A DNA stretch of 64,000 bases from Lachnospiraceae bacterium (GTDB lineage Bacteria > Bacillota > Clostridia > Lachnospirales > Lachnospiraceae): the NCBI GenBank assembly GCA_902363835.1, contig CABJBM010000028.1, positions 13,531-77,530 on the forward strand, given 5' to 3'. Under the pieces are notes generated by a model that saw only the letters and a list, made by a program, of their open reading frames with translations, was not told where the DNA came from and searched no databases. The position numbers were made by a program, and so were the translations under genes. Positions 33,451-42,164 of the stretch are shown in pieces (positions within the stretch are counted from its first letter, which is position 1; every line of letters begins with the position of its first letter).

Positions 33451-36048
33451 TTGGCAGATCATATACACATAGTTCCACATTTTCATTGGGATAGGGAGTG
33501 GTACTTTACTGCGGAAGAATCTAAGATTTTACTGGTGCGGGATATGGAAGAAATTCTCACCATGCTGGAAACCAGAAGTGAATATCCCTGCTTTGTCTTA
33601 GATGGACAGACCTCAGTTCTGGAAGATTATTTTTCTGTGAAGCCGGAAAATTATGAGCGTGTAAAACGTCTGGTACAACAGGGAAAATTGATCATAGGCC
33701 CGTGGTATACCCAGACCGATGAAATGGTAGTGGGAGGGGAATCCATAATTCGTAACCTGCTTTATGGTATGATGGACTGTGAGAAGCTGGGGCCGCGTAT
33801 GGATATTGGATATCTGCCGGATTCTTTTGGGCAGACAGCCCGGCTGCCGCAGATTTTAAATGGATTCGGAATCAGACGGTGTATGTTTTGGCGGGGGACT
33901 TCGGAGAGAATGGGCACGGACAAAACAGAATTTTACTGGGAAGGGCCGGATGGATCAAAGGTTCTGGTTCAGCTCCTGCCTCTGGGATATGCAATCGGAA
34001 AATATCTGCCAACAGAGCCGGAAGCTCTGAAAGAGAGGCTGGATAAATACCTTCCCGTACTGGATAAGGGAGCTGCAGGAGATGATATACTTCTTCCCAA
34101 CGGCCATGACCAGATGCCCATTCAAAAAAATATTTTTCAGGTGATGGAACAGATTGAAAGGCTGTACCCGGGAAGAAAGGTTTCCATAGGGCGTTATGAA
34201 GAAGTTTTTGACCGCACCGGGGAATTGGAAGGCCTGGATACCCTTAAGGGAGAATTTCTGGATGGAAAATACATGCGTGTCCACAGAAGTATCTATTCCT
34301 CCAGAGCTGATTTAAAATCTGCAAATACCAGGATTGAAAACAAAATAACGAATTTACTGGAACCTTTGATGAGCATTGCCTATAGTCTGGGGATTCCATA
34401 TGAACATGGCCTGATGGAACAGATATGGAAAGAGCTTTTAAAAAACCATGCTCACGATTCCATTGGCTGCTGCTGCAGTGATAAGGTTCACAGGGCAATC
34501 AATGACCGTTTCTTTCTTGCGGAAGAACGGACCGATCAGCTGATGGATTTTTATATGCGCCAGATTGCCGACAGCATGGACAGCACCATATCTGTGGATA
34601 AACTTACTGCCTTTAATCTGCTGGCTTATGAAAGATCCCAGGTGATAACAGGGGAGGTTATAACCAGGATCCCTGATTTTGAGCTGGAAGATGAAACAGG
34701 CAGGAAGATCTCCTTTGAAATATGCACAAGGGAAACAATGGATCCTGGATTGATTGACAGGCAGATCGTACATTATGGAAATTACGAACCGTTTGTAAAG
34801 TATGAAATTGTTTTTCAGGATACCCTGCCGGCTATGGGATACCGGACATACTTTTTAAAGGAATCACAAGGGGAAAACCAAAGTACTTCTCAGAAAGTTT
34901 CAGCAGATGTAATTGAAAACAGATATTATAAGATTGAAGTATCCGGAAACGGTACCTTATGCATTATTGACAAGGAGAGCGGGAATACCTATCCAAAAGT
35001 CCTTTTATTAGAGGATGGCAGTGACGATGGGGATGGATACGATTATTCTCCTCTTGAAAAGGATTTTACAGTTACCAGCAGGGATGTTGACGCTGATGTG
35101 AAAATACGCCGCTTAAATCATATGACAAAAGCTGCGATCCGGTATTCCATGCAGGTTCCAAAGGATTTGGAGAGCAGAAAAAAAGGAAAATGTGACGCTT
35201 CGCTGGAGGTGTTCTGGGATATTACCCTGAGAAAAGACTCCAGAGTGATCGAGATTGCATCAGAAATCCATAATCAGGCAAAGGATCACCGCCTCAGGGT
35301 GTTGATACCCAACACAAGGAGTACCAGGTATTCTGTCAGTGATAATCAATTTGGAGTCATACGGCGGCCTGTGGAAGACAGTGCAATGAAAGTCTGGGAA
35401 AAAGAAAAATGGTCAGAGCGCCCGGATTCTATCTATCCTTTCCTTTCTTATGTATCTCCGGAGGGAGATACCGGAATAGCAGTACTGACTAATTCTGTGC
35501 GGGAATATGAGATGACGGGGCAGGGGTATGATACCACGGCAATTACGCTGTTTCGCTGCGTGGGAGTGCTGGGAAAGGAAGAACTGTATCGCCGTCCGGG
35601 AAGACCTTCGGGAATTAAGATGGAAACACCGGATTCCCAGATGCAGGGCGTGCAAAGATTTGAATTTGCCCTGACAACCTGGATTCCCTGTGCGGCACAG
35701 CTGGCAAAAGAGTATATAACACCGGTTATCACATACAATCAGATGCCATATCATGCCATGAAATTGAACCCTGCTGAAATCAAAGTGCCATACCAGTACA
35801 GTCTTCTTAAGATAGAAGAAAAAGGACTGATCCTCAGTGCGCTGAAAAAAGCGGAAAAAACAGAGGAACTGATTCTCCGCTGTTATAATCCGTCTGACTG
35901 CAGGCTTCTGCTCCATGGGCATACCCATTGGACGGTTTGGAGCGAGTGCGGCCTGGATGAAAAGGAAAATGGGGAAAATGCGGACTGCAAAAGCATTGCC
36001 ATTGAGCCTGGCCAGATCAGAACCTTTGCAGTTAAGCCGGAAAAATAG
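33451..36048 (+). CDS. mngB: GH38 alpha-mannosidase (MngB-like)
   Basis: An 865-residue family 38 mannosidase. Zinc ligands in HFHWDREWYF (His10, His12-Asp14), nucleophile Asp124 in YLPDSFGQTARLPQ, further ligand motif NHAHDSIGCC, and a long C-terminal beta domain. With an imported mannosyl-6-phosphate glycoside it would release mannose-6-phosphate and the aglycone (glycerate for mannosylglycerate). The start is TTG at 33451, 8 bp after AAAGGCGGAG; no suitable ATG exists, since HIHIVPHFHW is needed for the fold. It lies 21 bp after the PTS gene. Confidence 0.88.
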   Translation: MADHIHIVPHFHWDREWYFTAEESKILLVRDMEEILTMLETRSEYPCFVLDGQTSVLEDYFSVKPENYERVKRLVQQGKLIIGPWYTQTDEMVVGGESIIRNLLYGMMDCEKLGPRMDIGYLPDSFGQTARLPQILNGFGIRRCMFWRGTSERMGTDKTEFYWEGPDGSKVLVQLLPLGYAIGKYLPTEPEALKERLDKYLPVLDKGAAGDDILLPNGHDQMPIQKNIFQVMEQIERLYPGRKVSIGRYEEVFDRTGELEGLDTLKGEFLDGKYMRVHRSIYSSRADLKSANTRIENKITNLLEPLMSIAYSLGIPYEHGLMEQIWKELLKNHAHDSIGCCCSDKVHRAINDRFFLAEERTDQLMDFYMRQIADSMDSTISVDKLTAFNLLAYERSQVITGEVITRIPDFELEDETGRKISFEICTRETMDPGLIDRQIVHYGNYEPFVKYEIVFQDTLPAMGYRTYFLKESQGENQSTSQKVSADVIENRYYKIEVSGNGTLCIIDKESGNTYPKVLLLEDGSDDGDGYDYSPLEKDFTVTSRDVDADVKIRRLNHMTKAAIRYSMQVPKDLESRKKGKCDASLEVFWDITLRKDSRVIEIASEIHNQAKDHRLRVLIPNTRSTRYSVSDNQFGVIRRPVEDSAMKVWEKEKWSERPDSIYPFLSYVSPEGDTGIAVLTNSVREYEMTGQGYDTTAITLFRCVGVLGKEELYRRPGRPSGIKMETPDSQMQGVQRFEFALTTWIPCAAQLAKEYITPVITYNQMPYHAMKLNPAEIKVPYQYSLLKIEEKGLILSALKKAEKTEELILRCYNPSDCRLLLHGHTHWTVWSECGLDEKENGENADCKSIAIEPGQIRTFAVKPEK

Positions 36049-36063
36049 AGAGAGGTTTTCAGG

Positions 36064-36099
36064 AAACCGGAGCAGACAAAAAAGCGTCTGCTCTGGTTT
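36064..36099 (+). terminator. Hairpin after mngB
   Basis: AAACCGGAGCAGAC (36064-36077) pairs with GTCTGCTCTGGTTT (36086-36099) with one G-U. The T run is short, so termination may be partial. The 377-bp gap to 36426 otherwise holds the promoter and RAT/terminator listed next. Confidence 0.6.
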
Positions 36100-36198
36100 G
36101 CTCTCATGGATGTTTGACAGGGGAATCTTGCATTTTTGTAGAAAACATACAATTTTTTGTTGAAAAATTGGAACAAATGCAGAAAATCTTAAAAACAG

Positions 36199-36227
36199 TT
36201 GCATCACTTTGCAAACAGTGTTATATT
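36199..36227 (+). promoter_or_regulatory. Promoter of the former beta-glucoside PTS operon
   Basis: TTGCAT (36199-36204), 17-bp spacer, TATATT (36222-36227), about 40 bp upstream of the antiterminator target. Confidence 0.65.
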
Positions 36228-36265
36228 GTGTCTAGTTGAGTACAACTGAATAGCAAAACAGGAAG

Positions 36266-36293
36266 ACGTGTTACTGGTAATGCAGGCAAGATC
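36266..36293 (+). promoter_or_regulatory. RAT (LicT/BglG antiterminator RNA target)
   Basis: GTGTTACTGGTAATGCAGGC with flanking GAC...AAGATC fits the ribonucleic antiterminator consensus (TGTTACTG...GCAGGCA). Its 3' end overlaps the left arm of the terminator (AAGATC), so that antiterminator and terminator are mutually exclusive structures. Confidence 0.8.
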
Positions 36294-36370
36294 GGATTGA
36301 GCAAGGAGTTATAAGACCTATTATTTTCTATGGTCTTATGATTCACATGGCTTGGTCGGGTCTTTTTTAT
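36288..36370 (+). terminator. Attenuator terminator controlled by the RAT
   Basis: AAGATCGGATTGAGC (36288-36302) pairs with GCTTGGTCGGGTCTT (36350-36364) in 14 of 15 positions with G-U pairs, enclosing a second perfect stem ATAAGACC/GGTCTTAT (36311-36318/36332-36339), and is followed by TTTTATTTT. Confidence 0.85.
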
Positions 36371-36425
36371 TTTGTCATTCCGGCCGGATGACAAAATACT
36401 AAAATACTTGAAAGAGGTTTGGAAA

Positions 36426-36563
36426 ATGAATTATAATCAAATAGCCAAAGACATTATAACAAATGTGGGCGGCTCTGAAAACATAAGAGGACTTACCCAT
36501 TGTTTTACCAGATTAAGATGGGCAAGGGAATTGGATTTAATAAGTCCATTGGGCATCATTTAA
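36426..36563 (+). pseudogene. Remnant of beta-glucoside PTS EIIB N-terminus
   Basis: The first 31 codons read MNYNQIAKDIITNVGGSENI...LTHCFTRLR, the start of a BglP-type PTS EIIB domain including the phosphorylated Cys (THCFTRLR). After TRLR the frame runs into unrelated sequence that in another frame is LicT, and stops at 36563. Position after promoter, RAT and terminator is exactly where bglP is expected. Only about 5% of a normal EIIBCA remains; the join to licT lies near 36515. A deletion has removed the rest of the PTS gene and the start of licT. Confidence 0.8.
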
Positions 36564-37303
36564 AAAGTGAAGACATTGAAAAGGTATTTGTCTTAAAGGA
36601 CCGGTCTGTTTCCAAGAATATTATCCGGCTTGCATCCGAAATCGACAGTACCTACTTTGAGCTGGCAAAACAGGTGATTGATTATGCCATTGACACTTAT
36701 GGAATGGTATTGATGGAGCATATTTATCTGGGGCTTACGGACCATTTATCTTTTGCCGTAAAAAGAAACAATGAGGGGATTTTAATACAGAATTTTTACA
36801 CGCAGACTTTAAAACGTTTCAATCCAAAGGAATTTCAGGTGGGCTTATATGCCCTGCAGCTTGTGAGGGAGGGGCTGCAGGTGGAGCTGCCTGAAGATGA
36901 GGCCGGAAATATTGCTTTTCATTTTATCAATGCCCAGACAAACAGCTCCAACAGCATTGATAACCAGAAAATATTTGAAACAGTCAAAGGAATTTTGGAT
37001 ATTGTAAAATACAATTTCTCCATTCTCTACGATGAGGACGGCATTGGCTACACCCGCTTTGTGACTCATCTGCGCCTTTTTGCACAGCGGCTTGTAAACG
37101 GCAGCCAGGATTTATATGATTATGAAGATTCTTTTTACACCCGTGTGCTGGAAAGCTGCCCAAGGGAGTATGAATGTGTGAAAAAAATCGGCATATTTAT
37201 TAAGGAAAAGTTTGATTCCAAACTGTCCAGGCAGGAAGAAATGTATCTTGCCGTCCACATTCACAGAATTTTAGAGGAATACGCTCAAAGGAAGAAAACA
37301 TGA
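36518..37303 (+). pseudogene. licT: LicT/BglG-type antiterminator, 5'-truncated
   Basis: 261 codons remain in frame from ATG 36518: MGKGIGFNKSIG aligns with about residue 25 onward of LicT, then EDIEKVFVL, two PRD domains (with HIYLGLTDHLSFAVKR, VTHLRLFAQRL and AVHIHRILEEY holding the regulatory His). The first roughly 25 residues of the CAT RNA-binding domain are missing, which should abolish RAT binding. No good ribosome binding site precedes 36518 or the TTG at 36500. It overlaps the MFS gene by 4 bp (ATGA). The reading frame after the join is intact, so the deletion may be recent. Confidence 0.78.
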
Positions 37304-38496
37304 AAGAACAGATTTTAAAGGAACATACATTTACCCGTAAACAGGAAATCCATTATCTTGCCATGGTATCCCTGTTCTGGTTTGCGCAATATGTATACAT
37401 TCCGTATCAGACGCCTTTTTTAACTGCTGCCGGAGCCGGAAGCGCATTTACCGGAATGGTTGTGGGAGCCTATGGAATTTCCCAATTGATCTTACGGTTC
37501 CCCATAGGGCTTTGTGCGGATTCCGTTGGCAGGCATAAATATTTTATTATGGCAGGGGCCCTTGCCTCAGGAACTGCATCTGTTTTCCGGGTCGTCTGGT
37601 GCAATGGCCCCGGTTTTCTGGTCGCCAATCTTTTTTCCGGGCTGGCTTCCGCCATGTGGATCTCTTTTATGGTATTTTATACCAGCCATTTTTCCGTTCA
37701 GGACCAACAGTCTGCCACCAGCCGGATCGTACTGTTCAACAATTTTGGAATGCTCCTGGGTTTCCTGTGCAGTGCGGCCAGTTATCGCCGGCTTGGCATG
37801 GCAGGGATCTGTGTATTAAGCGTCTGCGCAGGCCTGATAGCTTTTCTTTTTTCTGCAGGGATTAAAGAAACGGCTGTTCAGCCCGGCATACATAAGACCA
37901 GGGAGCTGCTTTCTGTTTGTAAAAATAAACGCCTGTTAATGTTCTCTTTTATAGCCCTGATCCAGCAGGGAATCCAGCTGACCACTGCCATGTCATTTAC
38001 AAACCAGATATTAAAATCACTGGGCGCGTCTGATGGGATGGTGGGGATATCCTCAGTTATCTATATGATGTCATCCGTAGGGTTTGCGGCTTTTGCGGCG
38101 TCCGGCATCTGCAGAGGCAAAGGTCCGAGGTTCTGGATTCCTCTGGTATTTGCAGTTGTGGCCCTGTATTGCGTGCTGGTTCCGGCCGCAGGAAGTATTC
38201 CTGTGCTTTTGCTGCTGCAAATTTTACCTGGGATGTCCACCGGAATTTTATTTTCTTTTGCAACCTCAGAGGCAATGGAAGAAATACCGGCACAGAGCAG
38301 ATCCACTGCAATGGGACTGTTTCAGGCCGTATATGCGGTGGGAATGACAACGTTCCCTGTTTTTACCGGGGCGCTGGCCACTGGGAGGGGAATAAGGGCC
38401 GGTTATCTGCTGTTGGCAGGAATTGCCTGCCTGGGCGGTATTGGGGCAGTGATATTTTATAAAAGAAAAGCTGCCGGTCATGGAGCCGGCAGCTAA
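37300..38496 (+). CDS. MFS transporter
   Basis: A 398-residue major facilitator with about twelve hydrophobic helices; the loop between helices 2 and 3 reads RFPIGLCADSVGRHK, the MFS signature (G-x-x-x-D-x-x-G-R-[RK]). The N- and C-terminal halves are of equal size with a short central loop. The start ATG overlaps the licT remnant stop (ATGA). Substrate not recognisable. A hairpin spans the stop codon. Confidence 0.85.
   Translation: MKEQILKEHTFTRKQEIHYLAMVSLFWFAQYVYIPYQTPFLTAAGAGSAFTGMVVGAYGISQLILRFPIGLCADSVGRHKYFIMAGALASGTASVFRVVWCNGPGFLVANLFSGLASAMWISFMVFYTSHFSVQDQQSATSRIVLFNNFGMLLGFLCSAASYRRLGMAGICVLSVCAGLIAFLFSAGIKETAVQPGIHKTRELLSVCKNKRLLMFSFIALIQQGIQLTTAMSFTNQILKSLGASDGMVGISSVIYMMSSVGFAAFAASGICRGKGPRFWIPLVFAVVALYCVLVPAAGSIPVLLLLQILPGMSTGILFSFATSEAMEEIPAQSRSTAMGLFQAVYAVGMTTFPVFTGALATGRGIRAGYLLLAGIACLGGIGAVIFYKRKAAGHGAGS
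38469..38494. terminator. Bidirectional hairpin between convergent MFS and protease genes
   Basis: AGCTGCCGG (38469-38477) pairs with CCGGCAGCT (38486-38494). On the minus strand it is followed by TTTTCTTTT, a good terminator for the protease homologue; on the plus strand it spans the MFS stop codon. Confidence 0.75.
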
Positions 38497-38511
38497 AGGA
38501 GTTTTTGTCCA

Positions 38512-40185
38512 TTAAATTTCAGAGATTCTCTGAAACAGTTTGTATACGTCTATCTGGCCATAGCCCCAGATATTATTGGGATAAGTATAGCCGCTGTTTC
38601 TGTTTGCTCCCCGCATCATCATATGATTGATCTGGACTCCTGTGATAGTGGTGTGATTGCCTTTGCAGAACCCCCATTCCATGACTATGGCAGCAACTCC
38701 CGCAGCGTGGGCAGCAGCAGCTCCTGTACCTGTAATACTGCCATATAGCCCTCCGGGGATGGCGCAGGGGATGTGGTAGCCGGGAGCAGCCACATCAGGA
38801 ACGATCTCACCAAACCTGGAATAACCTCTTCCTGATTCTTTTAGAATGCTGTCGTCAAACTGGTTATAGGCGGCAACTGTCAGAGGATATCTGGCATTTC
38901 CAGGGGCAGTAATGGTGGTGTCCGGGCTGGAATGATAAAAATATGTTTCGTTTGAGATTAAATTTCCTGACGGCAGCCAGGAATGAAAAGAAAAAGGCTC
39001 GTTTTCAACACTCGAGACCTGAAAATACCATATTCCGTGTGTGGGATTGTCAAAGCGCACTAAGATGAGCTGATCTCCTGTAGATCCTTCCAAAAGGATA
39101 TTATTGATCCAAATGGTAGTTTGGCCAAAGGAAAGACTGAATTTTTGGCAGTCCCCGGCAGAGGGGGATATGCTTTGAATGACTTCCCGGTTAGGTGTGA
39201 AGATTTCAATGCTCACTTTTCCGGGAGGAAAGGGCCAGATTTCCATTGTGAATTTTTTGTCATTTTTTCCTATTTTTAAATTAAAGCCGCTGCAGTAAGG
39301 TGCTGCCGTTGAATGATAGAAATAGTGTCTGCGATTGCTTCCTTCATTCCCGGCGGCCACTGTCACGTTGGTTTTAGGCAGATGTACAATATCGTCCAGA
39401 TAGGCACTGATAACCCCCAGCCCGTCATGGCCTCCCTGGCTGCTTCCCAAGGCAATGCATATGATAATGGGGTGATCTGCTTTTTTAGAAACGGCGAGAA
39501 GATAACGGATTCCCAGCATAATATCTGATTCCTGATAGCACAGGCTGTTTTCCGGAACAAAAAATAAGTTTTTCAGATTTTGCTTTGCTTCTTTCAGCTT
39601 TACCACCACAAGTTCTGTCTGGGGAACAACGCCGGTAAAAGAATTTTTTTCATCAGGAGTACCGGAGATAACGCTGGCGATTGCCGTACCATGTCCATTG
39701 GTGTCGGAAGTAGGAACAATGGACAGAGGATCAGTTGATTTTAATGCGGTGTTTATATGGTTTTTGCCGTATTCTGAGCCAAAACTGAAATTTTCAGGAG
39801 GTTTGCCGCTTTGATCAGTCTGATCCCATATGGATAGAATGCGGGTAGTACCGTCATTGTTTTTAAATGCAGGATGCTGGTAGTCGATGCCCGTATCTAC
39901 AATGCCGATGAGCACTCCCATTCCCATCAGGCTTAAATGGGGATGCTTACGGACATTGGTGATGCCGGATTTTTCAATGCTCACTTTAGAGGCAAGTGTA
40001 AAAAGAGAGGGAAAATTGTCATAAGGAAACAGACCTAAATCGCAGGCATTCATGTTATTTTTCTGTATATGCATCAAAGAATATTCGTCATTCAGAACCG
40101 TAATATTATCCCCGGCATTAAATTTGGGAATCAAAGCGTTACTGATGATCAAATCATAATATTCATTATCAAATATTTTATTCAT
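38512..40185 (-). CDS. S8 subtilase homologue with Ser-to-Gly active site (Csp-like pseudoprotease)
   Basis: A 557-residue subtilase-fold protein without signal peptide. Asp97 (GIVDTGIDYQHPAF), His165 (TNGHGTAIASVISG) and the oxyanion Asn region (VAAGNEGSNRR) are kept, but the serine motif reads ITGTGAAAAHAAG, so residue 488 is Gly (codon 38722-38724, read on the minus strand as GGA). The large insert before it is a jelly-roll-like beta region, as in clostridial Csp proteins. C. difficile CspC is a known pseudoprotease of this family acting in spore germination. No germination genes are adjacent, so a role in germination is only a possibility. Confidence 0.8.
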   Translation of the reverse strand: MNKIFDNEYYDLIISNALIPKFNAGDNITVLNDEYSLMHIQKNNMNACDLGLFPYDNFPSLFTLASKVSIEKSGITNVRKHPHLSLMGMGVLIGIVDTGIDYQHPAFKNNDGTTRILSIWDQTDQSGKPPENFSFGSEYGKNHINTALKSTDPLSIVPTSDTNGHGTAIASVISGTPDEKNSFTGVVPQTELVVVKLKEAKQNLKNLFFVPENSLCYQESDIMLGIRYLLAVSKKADHPIIICIALGSSQGGHDGLGVISAYLDDIVHLPKTNVTVAAGNEGSNRRHYFYHSTAAPYCSGFNLKIGKNDKKFTMEIWPFPPGKVSIEIFTPNREVIQSISPSAGDCQKFSLSFGQTTIWINNILLEGSTGDQLILVRFDNPTHGIWYFQVSSVENEPFSFHSWLPSGNLISNETYFYHSSPDTTITAPGNARYPLTVAAYNQFDDSILKESGRGYSRFGEIVPDVAAPGYHIPCAIPGGLYGSITGTGAAAAHAAGVAAIVMEWGFCKGNHTTITGVQINHMMMRGANRNSGYTYPNNIWGYGQIDVYKLFQRISEI

Positions 40186-40263
40186 GAGAAAGCCCCCGCC
40201 CTGCTGTGTTGAATGCAGTATATATTTATCTTATGCGCGGGGCTGGGGGTTCATGAAAGGTTA

Positions 40264-40806
40264 TCAGCCTCTGGGATGCCGGCCCCCGTTAAATGAGTGA
40301 AAGAAAACCGTATGTTCCATATCATACCGCTTTTCGTGATGGGGACTTGGAATGCAGTCTTCCCTTGGATAGCCCATGGGAAGCAGGACCACTGGAACCA
40401 GATGTTCCGGGATATCAAAGGCCGTCCTAAGGGCTGCAGGGTCAAAATGACCGACCCAGGTACTGCCTAATCCTAATTCAGCTGCTTCAAGCATCATCTG
40501 CGTGGCCACAATGGCGGCGTCAATGTCTCCCATATCCTTATTATCATAAGATCTTTTCCAGCTGACCGTGGAATCATAACACACCAGAAGAGTCAGAGGA
40601 GCATGAAAATGATAAGGAGTGCAGGATTCTAATTTGGTGAGATTTTCCCCGGTGTCAATGACAAGGATCCGCTGAGGCTGAAAATTCACTGCAGTAGGAG
40701 CAACTCTTCCGGCTTCCAGGATTAAATCCAACGTTTCCTTTTCTACTTTCCGGTCGCTGAATTTTCTGACGGAGTAACGTTTTTTTGCCAATTGTAAAAA
40801 TTCCAT
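40264..40806 (-). CDS. Nitroreductase family protein
   Basis: A 180-residue FMN-dependent oxidoreductase: KKRYSVRKFSDRKVEKETLD near the N-terminus, AGRVAPTAVNFQPQR, and GLGSTWVGHFDPAALR with PMGYPRED near the C-terminus, all typical. The ATG at 40806 has AGGAGA at good distance; an upstream in-frame start lacks one. Such proteins reduce nitro groups, quinones or flavins using NAD(P)H. Short gap to the protease homologue (78 bp). Physiological substrate unknown. Confidence 0.88.
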   Translation of the reverse strand: MEFLQLAKKRYSVRKFSDRKVEKETLDLILEAGRVAPTAVNFQPQRILVIDTGENLTKLESCTPYHFHAPLTLLVCYDSTVSWKRSYDNKDMGDIDAAIVATQMMLEAAELGLGSTWVGHFDPAALRTAFDIPEHLVPVVLLPMGYPREDCIPSPHHEKRYDMEHTVFFHSFNGGRHPRG

Positions 40807-40944
40807 AACAACATCTCCTTCTGTTTTTATATCATTACTATAGCACAAAAAGGAAACAGAGCAAAGAGTCCGGCTATTTTTCGGTGATTTTCCATGGACA
40901 GAGATTTTTCAGGCGTTGCAAGATATAGTTGTAAGATATAGGAA

Positions 40945-40976
40945 AAGACGGACCGGTCCATAGGACTGCCCGTCTT
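40945..40976 (-). terminator. Probable terminator of the lysine-rich membrane protein gene
   Basis: AAGACGG...CCGTCTT (40945-40951/40970-40976) with an inner GGTCC/GGACT stem; on the minus strand it is followed by TTTTCC. Confidence 0.55.
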
Positions 40977-40990
40977 GTTATGGTATGCAA

Positions 40991-42046
40991 TCAGTTGAGA
41001 GGGGTTGTTTTTCCCGTCGTTTCATCATACTGAAAGGCTACGCTGCCGGTATCATAGTCAAATAAATAGGAGGCAACATAGATCAGAGTATCATCGGTCT
41101 GGCGCTTGTATGTCCTGACCGCATAGTAATTTTCCCCTTCTATCTTAGATATCCCGGGTGATGGGATATATTCATAAGAATCGGCAGTTTCCGGCAGTCC
41201 AAGCTTTTCCTGGCCCTGGGCGCGGACAGTTTCCGCCGCCTGTTCAATGGTAGTGGAAGCTTTCGGCTGCTTTTCAAATTCTGCGATTATTTTTTTCTGC
41301 TGGTCCCACTGGTTCTTATAATAGGTGTTCCAGGGCTGACTTTCCTTACAGACAGTTACAGTATAGCTGTCAGTTTCAGATTCCAGGATAATGTAAAGGT
41401 AGGAAGAGGTATCTTTCGAGGGACCGGCAAGGTGGTAAATTTCTGATCCGGTCTCTGAGGTTTCTTCTGTTGAACTCTGTCCTGTTTGCCGGGATTTGTC
41501 CGTTACATCAATGAAATGTTTTTCTCCCTCCAGATAATCCTTGTATTTTTTTAAATCAGCAGAAATATCTTCCGCATGAAGGTATTTGTACCGTTCCTCC
41601 TGGCGGTTGTCCGCCTGAGTGGGAGCATCGGCAGAAGACTCCTTGTTTTCTTGTGTTTTGTCATGGGGGTTGCTTGTTTCTTTTTCCTGGCCGTCGTCAG
41701 AAACCGGAGGCTTTTTAAAATCGCGTTCTCCTACAATTTCCGTTACAGAGGAAATCTCTTCGTCTTTTGAAAAGTAGTAGGATGGCGCCTGCTGCATCTT
41801 TTCTGCAGGTCCGTTCTTCTTTTTCACGGAGAGCACAATAAGAGCCTGGGCAGATCCTATGATCATGATTATCACAGCTGCTGCCAGTAAAACCAGGACC
41901 CTTTTATTTTTAGGCAATAAGTTTTTTCCTTTGGCTTTTGGGACTTTGGCTGGTTTTTCTTTTCCTTTTTTGGCTTTTGCGGCTTTTGTTTTTTTTGGTT
42001 TTGTCTTGGGTATATTCTCTTTCTTGGCGTTTATAAACTTTGGCAT
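40991..42046 (-). CDS. Single-pass membrane protein with lysine-rich cytoplasmic N-terminus
   Basis: A 351-residue protein I cannot assign to a family. Residues 1-45 are extremely Lys-rich (repeated PK/AK motifs), followed by one hydrophobic helix (VLVLLAAAVIIMIIGSAQALIVL), a long Ser/Glu/Gln-rich low-complexity stretch, and a C-terminal globular part of about 150 residues with many Tyr (YLYIILESETDSYTV, YYAVRTYKRQTDDTLIYVASYLFDYDTG). The topology suggests an anchored extracytoplasmic domain. ATG 42046 is chosen over an ATG three codons upstream since AAGGATGATC is then well spaced. Ordinary neighbours give no functional clue. Confidence 0.7.
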   Translation of the reverse strand: MPKFINAKKENIPKTKPKKTKAAKAKKGKEKPAKVPKAKGKNLLPKNKRVLVLLAAAVIIMIIGSAQALIVLSVKKKNGPAEKMQQAPSYYFSKDEEISSVTEIVGERDFKKPPVSDDGQEKETSNPHDKTQENKESSADAPTQADNRQEERYKYLHAEDISADLKKYKDYLEGEKHFIDVTDKSRQTGQSSTEETSETGSEIYHLAGPSKDTSSYLYIILESETDSYTVTVCKESQPWNTYYKNQWDQQKKIIAEFEKQPKASTTIEQAAETVRAQGQEKLGLPETADSYEYIPSPGISKIEGENYYAVRTYKRQTDDTLIYVASYLFDYDTGSVAFQYDETTGKTTPLN

Positions 42047-42164
42047 AAAGATCATCCTTGTGTATTTTCTGATGCGGAATACAGAACAAATGGCTGTTTG
42101 ACATCATCCATATATCGGTTGATTCTTTGAGAAAAATAAGGATTTGGGATAAAAATGATTGTGT

